Source: Paenisporosarcina sp049671445 (GTDB lineage Bacteria > Bacillota > Bacilli > Bacillales_A > Planococcaceae). Taken from it: a DNA stretch of 64,000 nucleotides. Position 1 is the first letter of the stretch. Each line of letters opens with the position of its first letter. Below, piece after piece: positions 1 to 7,318 of this stretch. Made by a program: the position numbers and the translations under genes. Location: positions 124,001 to 188,000 of the forward strand of contig NZ_JBATUX010000118.1 of assembly GCF_049671445.1 (NCBI RefSeq), written 5' to 3'. The notes beneath the pieces were generated by a model. The model made no database searches. It was given only the letters and a program-made list of their open reading frames with translations, and had not been told where the DNA came from.

Positions 1-1
1 T

Positions 2-817
2 AAACAAGTTGTTACTCAACGTGTTCGTGAAGCAGAACGTGGTTTGATTTATGATGAGTATGTTGACCGTGAAGAAGATATTGTCAATGGAATCGTGGAA
101 CGTTTAGATGCTCGTAATATTTATGTTGGACTTGGCAAAGTTGAAGCTGTATTACCTGTGAATGAACAAATTCTAACGGAAACTTACCGTCCTCATGAAC
201 GTATTAAAGTTTATATTACGAAAGTAGAACGTACAACTCGTGGACCACAAGTATTTGTGTCTCGTACACATCCAGGCTTACTACGCCGCTTGTTTGAAAT
301 GGAAGTACCTGAAATCTATGATGGTATTGTCGAAATTAAATCTATCGCTCGTGAAGCTGGCGATCGTTCGAAAATTTCAGTTGTTGCACATAACGAAGAT
401 GTTGATCCAGTTGGTTCTTGCGTTGGGGCAAAAGGTTCTCGTGTACAAACCATCGTTAATGAATTAAATGGTGAAAAGATTGATATCGTTGAATGGTCTG
501 AAGATCCGGTAATCTTTGTTGCTAATGCACTTAGCCCTTCAAAAGTGTTAGATGTACAAATTAATGAAGATGAAAAATCGACGACAGTCGTAGTGCCAGA
601 CTATCAATTATCTTTAGCTATAGGTAAACGTGGACAAAACGCGCGTTTAGCAGCTAAGTTAACGGGATGGAAAATTGATATTAAGAGCGAAACAGACGCT
701 CGCGAACTTGGTATTTATCCATCTCAAGCTTCTGAAAGCTTTAACCACGTAGATGAAGAAGAATACGATGATAATAATGATGATGAAAACTTTGATTTAT
801 ACAAAGATGAAGAATAA
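2..817 (+). CDS. nusA: Transcription termination/antitermination factor NusA (5' end outside the window)
   Basis: NusA binds RNA polymerase and nascent RNA and modulates pausing, termination and antitermination. The reading frame is already open at base 2, so the N-terminal RNAP-binding domain lies upstream; 271 residues are visible. In order they show an S1 RNA-binding domain (near the visible start, 'DIVNGIVERL'), then two KH domains, seen from 'VGAKGSRV' and 'AIGKRGQNARLA'. The end is a very acidic tail of Asp, Glu and Asn. Genes downstream follow the conserved nusA-ylxR-ylxQ-infB order with tight spacing, so this is one operon. Identification is very secure; only the true start cannot be seen. 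Confidence 0.97.
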   Translation, partial: KQVVTQRVREAERGLIYDEYVDREEDIVNGIVERLDARNIYVGLGKVEAVLPVNEQILTETYRPHERIKVYITKVERTTRGPQVFVSRTHPGLLRRLFEMEVPEIYDGIVEIKSIAREAGDRSKISVVAHNEDVDPVGSCVGAKGSRVQTIVNELNGEKIDIVEWSEDPVIFVANALSPSKVLDVQINEDEKSTTVVVPDYQLSLAIGKRGQNARLAAKLTGWKIDIKSETDARELGIYPSQASESFNHVDEEEYDDNNDDENFDLYKDEE

Positions 818-836
818 ACGAAGAGGGTGAATTTTG

Positions 837-1115
837 ATGTCTAGTCAAAAGAAAATACCTTTACGAAAATGCGTTGCGACAGGTGAAATGTTTCCTAAAA
901 AAGAAATGATTCGAATTGTTCGTTCAAAAGAAGGCGAAGTTTCAGTTGACCTAACTGGTAAAAAGTCAGGTCGAGGAGCATATGTTTCTAAAACTAAACA
1001 AGCAGTTGAACTTGCAAAAAAACGCAAAATTTTAGATAGCCATCTAGAAGCAAAAATACCAGAGAGCATTTTTGAAGATTTGTTAACTGTGATTGAAAGA
1101 GAGCAACTAAAATGA
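837..1115 (+). CDS. ylxR: YlxR family RNA-binding protein (DUF448)
   Basis: A small basic protein of 92 residues. The N-terminal 'RKCVATGEMF' and the later 'GRGAYVSK' are typical of the YlxR/DUF448 family, a nucleic-acid-binding nucleoid-associated or RNA-binding protein found between nusA and infB. I chose the ATG at 837 over the adjacent in-frame TTG at 834, because the GAGGG ribosome site (about 823-827) is better spaced from it. The gene ends in an ATGA overlap with ylxQ, so the two are translationally coupled. The family is certain; the exact cellular role is less well defined. Confidence 0.92.
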   Translation: MSSQKKIPLRKCVATGEMFPKKEMIRIVRSKEGEVSVDLTGKKSGRGAYVSKTKQAVELAKKRKILDSHLEAKIPESIFEDLLTVIEREQLK

Positions 1116-1432
1116 ATCAAAAGCAACAAATCTTACAACTTCTCGGTTTAGCAGTCGGTGCGAGAATGTTAACTTCTGGTGAAGAATTAGTCGTAAAAGT
1201 TATACGTAATAGCCAAGCGAAGATTGTTATTATTTCATCTGATGCCTCTGCTAATACGATGAAAAAAATTCAAGATAAATGTAAGTCTTACAACGTTGAG
1301 TTACATGTTTTCGGTGATCGTTCAGATCTCGGACATGCTACAGGAAAAGATGCCCGCGTGGTACTCGCAGTAACCGATCAAGGTTTTGCGAAAAAACTTT
1401 CCGAACTACTCAACGAATTTAATCGGGGGTGA
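1112..1432 (+). CDS. ylxQ: L7Ae-family ribosomal/kink-turn RNA-binding protein YlxQ
   Basis: A 106-residue protein of the L7Ae/L30e/S12e/Gadd45 superfamily, whose members bind kink-turn RNA. The N-terminal block 'LLGLAVGARMLTSGEE' and the central 'AKIVIISSDAS' strand are characteristic. The start ATG overlaps the ylxR stop (ATGA). It sits five bases before infB, within the nusA operon. Its product is a non-essential ribosome-associated or K-turn-binding protein in Bacillus by family knowledge; no function beyond RNA binding can be read from this sequence. Confidence 0.9.
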   Translation: MNQKQQILQLLGLAVGARMLTSGEELVVKVIRNSQAKIVIISSDASANTMKKIQDKCKSYNVELHVFGDRSDLGHATGKDARVVLAVTDQGFAKKLSELLNEFNRG

Positions 1433-1436
1433 CCTA

Positions 1437-4028
1437 ATGACCAAACTACGGGTTCATGAATACGCAAAGCAAATTAATAAAACAAGTAAAGAAGTTATCG
1501 AGCAATTAGGTAAATTAGATGTACAAGTGACGAATCATATGTCGACATTAGAAGGAGATGCTGTTTCTAAACTAGACTCTGTCTATAAAAAAACATCTTC
1601 TACTACTCAAAAACCTGCATCATCAAGTGCTAATCGTCCACAAGGCGACCGCCCACAAGGATCGGGTTATCAAGGCAATCGTCCGCAAAGCGATCGTCCC
1701 CAGTCTAATCGTCCACAAGGATCAGGTTCACAAGGTACTCGCCCACAAGGTTCTAGTACTCAGGGTAATCGTCCACAAGGTTCTGGATACCAAGGAAACC
1801 GTCCACAAGGTAGCGGTTCTCAAGGAAGCAGTTCACAAGGAAATCGTCCACAAGGTTCTGGATACCAAGGAAACCGCCCACAAGGCAGTGGTTCTCAAGG
1901 CAACAGTTCTCAAGGGAATCGTCCACAAGGTAGCGGTTATCAAGGAAACCGTCCACAAGGTGATCGTCCTCAATCAACTGGACCAAAAGCACCAGTGGGA
2001 CAAAGTCGTGGCGTAGCAAATGCTTCTACTCCATCACGCGATAAGACAAAACCTGTAACAGCAACTTCAGGTGAAGGTCGTAAAGAACAAGGTGATCAGG
2101 CTAAAACGAAGAATTTTGGTCCAAACCGTGCACCGGGTTCAAGTTTTAACCCTCGTGCTGGCGGCGGGAATCACCGTCCGGGGACTGGTAATCGCGCTGG
2201 AGGCAGAAACAAAGGGAAACAAAATCGCCAACCAGTAGCACCACCAGTACCAAGAAAAGAAAAAGAATTACCAGAAAAAATCACATTCTATGAATCATTA
2301 ACAGTTGCAGAACTGGCGAAAAAATTAGGTAGAGAGCCATCTGAAATCATTAAAAAATTATTCTTACTTGGGGTAATGGCAACAATTAACCAAGAGTTAG
2401 ATAAAGATGCTATCGAATTGATTTGTACAGACTACGGTGTTGAAGTAGAAGAAGAAATTCGTGTGGATATTTCTGATTTAGAAGGATATTTCGAAGGCGA
2501 AGAAGAAAAACCTGGTGTTCAACTAGAACGTCCACCAGTTGTTACGATTATGGGGCACGTTGACCATGGTAAAACAACTCTTCTAGATTCAATCCGTAAA
2601 ACTAAAGTAACTGCTGGCGAAGCTGGCGGGATTACTCAACATATTGGTGCTTACCAGGTTGTAGAAAACGGCAAAAAAATCACATTCTTAGACACACCTG
2701 GTCACGCAGCCTTTACAACGATGCGTGCTCGTGGAGCTAAAGTGACTGATATTACAATCTTGGTTGTTGCTGCTGATGATGGTGTAATGCCTCAAACGAT
2801 TGAAGCTATTAACCATGCAAAAGCTGCTGAAGTTCCAATCATTGTAGCTGTGAATAAAATGGATAAACCGTCAGCTAACCCTGATCGTGTAATGCAAGAA
2901 CTTACTGAACACGGTTTAGTTTCTGAAGAATGGGGCGGAGAAACAATCTTTGCACCAATTTCAGCTTTAAATGGTGAAGGTATCGATAACTTATTAGAGA
3001 TGATCCTATTGGTTTCTGAAGTAGCTGAGCTAAAAGCTGACTCTAAACGTCGTGCAATTGGTACTGTTATTGAAGCTCAACTTGATAAAGGTCGTGGCTC
3101 TGTCGCAACACTTCTTGTACAAGATGGAACACTTAAAATCGGAGATCCAATCGTAGTCGGTCATACGTATGGTCGTGTTCGTGCGATGGTTAACGATTTA
3201 GGTCGTCGAGTGAAAGAAGCGGGTCCAAGTATGCCAGTTGAAATTACTGGATTAAATGATGTGCCACAAGCTGGAGATCGTTTCGTAGTATTTGAAGATG
3301 AGAAAACAGCTCGCCAAGTTGGAGAGTCTCGTGCATCTACAGCTCTACAAGCACAACGTTCAGAGAAAACTCGAGTAACTCTTGACAACTTATTTGACCA
3401 AATGAAACAAGGTGAAATGAAAGAGTTAAACATCATTGTAAAAGCTGACGTTCAAGGTGCTGTAGAAGCTATGGCAGCTTCTCTTATGAAGCTTGAAGTT
3501 GAAGGCGTAAATGTACGTATCATTCACACTGGTGCTGGCGCAATTACAGAATCTGATATTTCACTTGCTGCAGCTTCAAATGCAATTGTTATTGGATTTA
3601 ACGTACGACCAGATACTAATGCTAAACGTGCAGCAGAGGCTGAAGGCGTAGACATTCGTTTACACCGCATTATCTATAAAGTAATAGAAGAAATTGAAGC
3701 TGCAATGACTGGGTTACTTGATCCTGAGTTCCAAGAAAAAATCATTGGTCAAGCTGAAGTTCGTGAAACATTTAAAGTTACGAAGATTGGTACAATTGCC
3801 GGAAGTTATGTGACTGAAGGTAAAATTGCCCGAGATAGTGGCGTCCGTGTCATTCGTGACAGCATTGTCGTATTTGAAGGTGAATTAGATTCACTTAAAC
3901 GTTTCAAAGACGATGCAAAAGAAGTTGCAAAAGGGTATGAATGTGGGATAACTGTGAAAAACTATCATGATGTCAAAGAAGGCGACATTATTGAGTCATT
4001 CGTAATGGAAGAGATCAAACGCAAATGA
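1437..4028 (+). CDS. infB: Translation initiation factor IF-2
   Basis: IF-2 is the GTPase that delivers initiator fMet-tRNA to the 30S subunit. The protein is 863 residues from the ATG at 1437; an earlier in-frame ATG at 1386 lies inside ylxQ and lacks a ribosome site, whereas GGGGGTGA precedes 1437. Domains in order: an IF2-N domain at residues 1-50; a long low-complexity linker (about 66-181) made of Arg-Pro-Gln-Gly/Ser-Gly-Tyr-Gln-Gly repeats; a second IF2-N domain around 285-335; the G domain with P-loop 'GHVDHGKTT' near residue 373, 'DTPGH' and 'NKMD'; then the beta-barrel and C-terminal fMet-tRNA-binding domains. It is longer than the about 715-residue B. subtilis protein, mostly because of the repeat linker. 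The stop overlaps ylxP. Confidence 0.98.
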   Translation: MTKLRVHEYAKQINKTSKEVIEQLGKLDVQVTNHMSTLEGDAVSKLDSVYKKTSSTTQKPASSSANRPQGDRPQGSGYQGNRPQSDRPQSNRPQGSGSQGTRPQGSSTQGNRPQGSGYQGNRPQGSGSQGSSSQGNRPQGSGYQGNRPQGSGSQGNSSQGNRPQGSGYQGNRPQGDRPQSTGPKAPVGQSRGVANASTPSRDKTKPVTATSGEGRKEQGDQAKTKNFGPNRAPGSSFNPRAGGGNHRPGTGNRAGGRNKGKQNRQPVAPPVPRKEKELPEKITFYESLTVAELAKKLGREPSEIIKKLFLLGVMATINQELDKDAIELICTDYGVEVEEEIRVDISDLEGYFEGEEEKPGVQLERPPVVTIMGHVDHGKTTLLDSIRKTKVTAGEAGGITQHIGAYQVVENGKKITFLDTPGHAAFTTMRARGAKVTDITILVVAADDGVMPQTIEAINHAKAAEVPIIVAVNKMDKPSANPDRVMQELTEHGLVSEEWGGETIFAPISALNGEGIDNLLEMILLVSEVAELKADSKRRAIGTVIEAQLDKGRGSVATLLVQDGTLKIGDPIVVGHTYGRVRAMVNDLGRRVKEAGPSMPVEITGLNDVPQAGDRFVVFEDEKTARQVGESRASTALQAQRSEKTRVTLDNLFDQMKQGEMKELNIIVKADVQGAVEAMAASLMKLEVEGVNVRIIHTGAGAITESDISLAAASNAIVIGFNVRPDTNAKRAAEAEGVDIRLHRIIYKVIEEIEAAMTGLLDPEFQEKIIGQAEVRETFKVTKIGTIAGSYVTEGKIARDSGVRVIRDSIVVFEGELDSLKRFKDDAKEVAKGYECGITVKNYHDVKEGDIIESFVMEEIKRK
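1632..1979 (+). repeat. Coding tandem repeats in the infB linker
   Basis: In-frame repeats encode residues 66-181 of IF-2. The basic unit is about 30 bp (protein NRPQGSGYQG or NRPQGSGSQG), mixed with 15-bp DRPQS/SSSQG pieces. A 75-bp higher-order unit occurs at 1767-1841, again at 1842-1916, and partially from 1917. The copies are close at DNA level, so recent slippage or unequal recombination is likely. The repeat is coding, with no stop or frame change. Confidence 0.9.
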
Positions 4029-4303
4029 TTTCGTATGCGGAGTGTGAATTCATCATTCCGACGTCCCATTCGTTAAAAGAGAAGCGCGCTGTGCTGCAGC
4101 GCATGCTTACTCGAACGAAGCAAAAGTTTAACGTCTCAATTTCTGAAGTTGATCACCAAGATAAATGGCAAAGGACCCGTATTGCGATTGTCTGCGTTGC
4201 TTCTTCTAGCGATGCAAGCGACCGTGAGCTGACCCACGCCATTCATTACTTGGAATCTAATCCAGAGTGGGAACGAACGGAAACGATCCGTGAACACTTA
4301 TAG
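4025..4303 (+). CDS. ylxP: YlxP family protein (DUF503)
   Basis: A 92-residue protein of the DUF503/YlxP family, with the family's 'SLKEKRAVLQRMLTRTKQKFNVSISEVDHQDKW' region visible at residues 16-48 (Ser-Leu-Lys-Glu-Lys-Arg start, Asp-x-x-Asp-x-Trp end). The start overlaps the last bases of infB (ATGA). It lies in the usual infB-ylxP-rbfA order. YlxP and RbfA share a ferredoxin-like small fold in known structures and the family is linked to ribosome maturation by context, but its biochemical role is not settled. Confidence 0.88.
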   Translation: MISYAECEFIIPTSHSLKEKRAVLQRMLTRTKQKFNVSISEVDHQDKWQRTRIAIVCVASSSDASDRELTHAIHYLESNPEWERTETIREHL

Positions 4304-4325
4304 ATAGAACAGAGGTGAAGCCAAC

Positions 4326-4763
4326 ATGGCGAATCGCTCAAATCGAGTAGCAGAACAAATGAAAAAAGAATTAGGCGAAATCATCGCTCGTAAACTAAAA
4401 GACCCGCGTATTGGGTTTGTCACTGTAACGGACGTTGAGGTTACAGGTGACTTACAACAAGCAACTGTCTTTATTACCGTTCTCGGAGATGATAAAAAAC
4501 GTCGAGAAACGTTAAAAGGTCTAGTTCAAGCTAAAGGATTTATGCGAACTGAAATAGGTCAACGAATTCGTTTACGTAAGACACCAGAACTTATGTTTGA
4601 ACTTGATAAGTCTTTCGATTACGGGAACAAAATTGATAACCTACTTAAACAAATCAAAACTGAAGAAGTTGAGATTGAAGAAATCAATACTGAAGAAGTT
4701 GAGATTGAGGAAATCAATACTGAAGTTGAGAATGAAGATAACAAAATTAAAGAAGTTGAATAA
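4326..4763 (+). CDS. rbfA: 30S ribosome-binding factor RbfA with acidic repeat tail
   Basis: RbfA is a cold-shock ribosome maturation factor that binds the 30S subunit and helps 16S rRNA 5'-end processing. The core (residues 1-115) shows the KH-like family blocks 'NRVAEQMKKELGEII', 'DPRIGFVTVTDVEVTGDLQQA' and 'TPELMFELDKSFDYGNKID'. The protein is 145 residues against about 117 in B. subtilis. The extra C-terminus is an acidic Glu/Ile/Asn tail built from a 10-residue unit (TEEVEIEEIN) present twice plus a partial third copy, from a 30-bp tandem duplication. A good GAGGTGA ribosome site precedes the ATG at 4326. Confidence 0.96.
   Translation: MANRSNRVAEQMKKELGEIIARKLKDPRIGFVTVTDVEVTGDLQQATVFITVLGDDKKRRETLKGLVQAKGFMRTEIGQRIRLRKTPELMFELDKSFDYGNKIDNLLKQIKTEEVEIEEINTEEVEIEEINTEVENEDNKIKEVE
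4659..4730 (+). repeat. 30-bp tandem repeat at the rbfA 3' end
   Basis: Two near-identical 30-bp copies (4659-4688 and 4689-4718, differing by one A/G) and a partial third (4719-4730) encode the acidic tail of RbfA. Confidence 0.9.
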
Positions 4764-4765
4764 CC

Positions 4766-4809
4766 AAAAGAAGTCTGCGAAACTTAGTTTTAGCAGGCTT
4801 CTTTACTAT
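4766..4809 (+). terminator. Hairpin between rbfA and truB
   Basis: Stem AAAGAAGTCTGC (4766-4778) pairs with GCAGGCTTCTTT (4793-4804) with one G-U pair and a 14-base loop. The following T-run is short (TTTACTATTT), so it may only attenuate transcription into truB. Confidence 0.6.
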
Positions 4810-4847
4810 TTACAAACTACATAATACGTATAAAGGAGTGGGACCGA

Positions 4848-5780
4848 ATGCAAAACGGCATTCTTCCGCTATGGAAAGAAAAAGGGATGACGTCTCACGA
4901 TTGCGTCTTTAAACTACGTAAAATATTGAAAATGAAACGCATTGGCCATACAGGAACTCTCGATCCGAGTGTTGAAGGAGTTCTCCCTATTTGTTTAGGA
5001 GAATCGACAAAAGTAGCGGAGTACCTTACAAACGCGGGAAAAATTTATGAGGCTGAAGTAACGATTGGCGCATCCACGTCTACAGAGGACGCTGACGGCG
5101 ACGTTGTGGAACATGATGATTCACACAAACAATTCACACGCCAAGAAATCCTTGCTGCTTTATATGCATTAACTGGCACAATCGAACAAACACCACCCAT
5201 GTACTCAGCCGTAAAAGTAAATGGAAAAAAACTATATGAATATGCACGAGCTGGAATGGCAGTTGAAAGACCAACAAGACAAGTAACCATTTACGAACTT
5301 ACACTATTAAGTGAAGAGAGTAGTTTTTCTGGTGAACGAGTGACATTTAACATTCGAGTATCGTGTAGTAAAGGAACCTATATTCGTACACTTGCTGTTC
5401 AAATAGGCGAGAAACTTGGTTTTCCTGCCCATATGTCGCAATTAGTCCGTACAGCGTCTGGTACATTTAAAGCTGACAATTGTTTCACTTTACAACAAGT
5501 CCAAGAGTTAGTAGATCAACATGCATTAACAGCTAATTTATTTGAATTAGATTACGCTCTTGAAGACATGCCAAAATTTGACGTTCCCACTGACCTAGAA
5601 AAAGCAATTCAAAATGGACAAGTATTAGATGCATTACATGCGCTTCAGTCACATGAACGAATTGTTTTTACTAGAGATGGTCAAGCAGTTGCGGTCTATG
5701 TCAACCATCCTACAAAGGAAGGTAAGATGAAGCCAGAAAAAATGTTTAATCGATTACCAAAAGAAGGAGATGCGGAATGA
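4848..5780 (+). CDS. truB: tRNA pseudouridine(55) synthase TruB
   Basis: TruB converts U55 of the tRNA T-loop to pseudouridine. The 310-residue product has the catalytic motif 'GHTGTLDP' with the nucleophilic Asp at residue 39, and the family's 'G(V)LPICLGESTK' block next to it. 'TPPMYSAVKVNGKKLYEYAR' and 'VSCSKGTYIRTLA' are further TruB signatures. A C-terminal RNA-binding (PUA-like) region follows. The ATG at 4848 is preceded by AAAGGAGTGG. The stop overlaps ribF by four bases, so the pair is cotranscribed. Confidence 0.97.
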   Translation: MQNGILPLWKEKGMTSHDCVFKLRKILKMKRIGHTGTLDPSVEGVLPICLGESTKVAEYLTNAGKIYEAEVTIGASTSTEDADGDVVEHDDSHKQFTRQEILAALYALTGTIEQTPPMYSAVKVNGKKLYEYARAGMAVERPTRQVTIYELTLLSEESSFSGERVTFNIRVSCSKGTYIRTLAVQIGEKLGFPAHMSQLVRTASGTFKADNCFTLQQVQELVDQHALTANLFELDYALEDMPKFDVPTDLEKAIQNGQVLDALHALQSHERIVFTRDGQAVAVYVNHPTKEGKMKPEKMFNRLPKEGDAE

Positions 5781-6718
5781 ACACTGTACATTTATCCTAT
5801 CCACATCACATTGGTGATTCTACAATTACTGGTCCCTTTTCTTTAGCGATTGGCTTTTTTGATGGGGTTCATCTAGGCCATCGAGAAGTCATTGGACATG
5901 CTAAAAGAGTAGCGGAAGAGCGAGGATTAAAGTTAGCTGTTATGACTTTTGATCCTCATCCTTCGATTGTACTAGGAAAACGAAATGAAAAAGTATTTTA
6001 TATTACACCACTTGAACAAAAATTAGAATTGCTTCAATCAATAGGTGTTGATACAACATTTGTGGTTCGATTTACATCTGATTTTGCCCAGTTAACTCCA
6101 GAAAATTTTGTTGATACATTCATTCGTCAATTGAATGTAAAACACGTAACAGCAGGGTACGATTTCACTTTTGGTGCTTTTGGTCAAGGCAATATGGATG
6201 TAATGAAAAAATTATCCCATAACGACTTTGATGTATCAGTCGTTGAAAAGAAATCGTCAGAAAATGAAAAAATTAGTTCCACTCGTATCAGACAAGCATT
6301 AACGTTAGGCAACATGGAGAATGTTCTTGAATTATTAGGAAGGCCATTTCAAATTCCAGGAATTGTTGTTCATGGAGACAAGAGGGGTCGAACAATCGGC
6401 TTCCCAACGGCCAATATCCAAGCAAAAGAAGGATTTTACATCCCTGCTACTGGTGTCTATGCAGTTAGAATGTTAGTTCAAGACGAATGGGTAGATGGTG
6501 TTTGCAATGTTGGCTATAAACCGACGTTTAAAAACCCTGATGAGAAACACCTGACGATTGAAGTTCATTTATTTGATTTTGATAAGAACATTTATGGAGA
6601 AGAGGTCTTCGTTGACTGGTATCACCATATTAGAGATGAACGTAAATTTGATGGTATTGATTCTTTAAAACATCAAATTGAAAAAGACAAACAAACTGCT
6701 ATGTCGTTTCTTCAATAG
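5777..6718 (+). CDS. ribF: Bifunctional riboflavin kinase / FAD synthetase
   Basis: RibF (RibC in B. subtilis) phosphorylates riboflavin to FMN and adenylates FMN to FAD. The N-terminal nucleotidyltransferase half shows 'GFFDGVHLGH' and 'STRIRQAL' (ISSTRIR motif). The C-terminal flavokinase half shows 'GDKRGRTIGFPTANI', 'GVYAVR' and 'IEVHLFDFD'. Length 313 residues matches the family. The start ATG overlaps truB (ATGA). No FMN riboswitch is visible nearby, which is normal for this gene. Confidence 0.97.
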   Translation: MNTVHLSYPHHIGDSTITGPFSLAIGFFDGVHLGHREVIGHAKRVAEERGLKLAVMTFDPHPSIVLGKRNEKVFYITPLEQKLELLQSIGVDTTFVVRFTSDFAQLTPENFVDTFIRQLNVKHVTAGYDFTFGAFGQGNMDVMKKLSHNDFDVSVVEKKSSENEKISSTRIRQALTLGNMENVLELLGRPFQIPGIVVHGDKRGRTIGFPTANIQAKEGFYIPATGVYAVRMLVQDEWVDGVCNVGYKPTFKNPDEKHLTIEVHLFDFDKNIYGEEVFVDWYHHIRDERKFDGIDSLKHQIEKDKQTAMSFLQ

Positions 6719-6730
6719 ACTATTTAAGAG

Positions 6731-6759
6731 TTGCAAAGAAGTAGTGTATGTGCTACTAT
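6731..6759 (+). promoter_or_regulatory. Likely sigma-A promoter for rpsO
   Basis: TTGCAA (6731-6736), a 17-bp spacer and TACTAT (6754-6759) lie about 100 bp upstream of rpsO and just after the ribF stop. Confidence 0.55.
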
Positions 6760-6764
6760 TTTTA

Positions 6765-6850
6765 AGTGCATAGAGATATGCCTAACCGTTGCTTGGCAGT
6801 GCGAATCACCAACGCTTGCTCGGTAATTGGGGATATTATGAGAGTATTGG
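6765..6850 (+). promoter_or_regulatory. Structured rpsO leader, possible S15 autoregulatory element
   Basis: About 100 bases of untranslated leader contain alternative pairings: CGTTG (6787-6791) with CAACG (6810-6814), and ACCG (6785-6788) with CGGT (6821-6824). Ribosomal protein S15 represses its own mRNA through leader structures in several bacteria, including Geobacillus. That this leader does so is inference; I did not match it to a specific published fold. Confidence 0.45.
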
Positions 6851-6861
6851 AGGTGAACCGG

Positions 6862-7131
6862 ATGGCAATTACACAAGAACGTAAAAATGAACTTATCGCT
6901 GAGTACCGTACTCATGAAAGCGACACTGGTTCTGCAGACATTCAAATCGCTGTGTTAACAGAAGATATTAACAACTTGAACGAACATTTACGTACACACA
7001 AGAAAGATCATCACTCACGTCGTGGTCTATTCAAAATGGTAGGTCGTCGTCGTAACTTGTTAAAATACTTACGTGAAAACGAAGTATCACGTTACCGTGA
7101 CTTGATCGCTAAACTTGGTTTACGTCGATAA
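6862..7131 (+). CDS. rpsO: 30S ribosomal protein S15
   Basis: The product has 89 residues, the exact usual length of S15, a primary 16S rRNA-binding protein of the central domain. Signature blocks are 'HESDTGSADIQIAVLTEDIN' and 'HSRRGLFKMVGRRRNLLKYL'. The start is the ATG at 6862 preceded by TTGGAGGTGAACC; the open frame extends upstream into the leader but has no signal there. It is a monocistronic unit with its own promoter and a strong terminator. Codon use is like a highly expressed gene (many CGT, GGT and AAC codons). Confidence 0.98.
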   Translation: MAITQERKNELIAEYRTHESDTGSADIQIAVLTEDINNLNEHLRTHKKDHHSRRGLFKMVGRRRNLLKYLRENEVSRYRDLIAKLGLRR

Positions 7132-7145
7132 AATGCATTTTAGTG

Positions 7146-7171
7146 AAAGCGGGATTCGTCCCGCTTTTTCT
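7146..7171 (+). terminator. Rho-independent terminator of rpsO
   Basis: AAAGCGGGA / TCCCGCTTT stem with a short loop, then TTTTC. Confidence 0.9.
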
Positions 7172-7232
7172 TTATGTTCAAAAAGATTTCTCTGTATATA
7201 ATCCACTCTCAATTGACATTTTTATAATTTAT

Positions 7233-7252
7233 CGCATGATATGCGGTTTTTT
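7233..7252 (+). other. Small hairpin with T-run in the pnp leader
   Basis: CGCAT-GAT-ATGCG followed by GTTTTTT lies 67 bases before the pnp start and just after a TTGACA (7213-7218). It resembles a short attenuator or a 5' structure used for decay control; the stem is only five pairs, so this is tentative. Confidence 0.35.
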
Positions 7253-7318
7253 GATACACTACTAATGATACATACAACTAATTTAAATAGGATTTATAGT
7301 ACGAGAGGAGTTCATTCA

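Noticed and set aside
1632..1979. CRISPR-like appearance of regular repeats
   Set aside because: Repeats are in frame inside infB, have no unique spacers and encode a continuous linker.
1753..2019. 88-codon minus-strand frame and 129-codon plus-strand frame within infB repeats
   Set aside because: Frames opened by repeat composition; shadow of infB.
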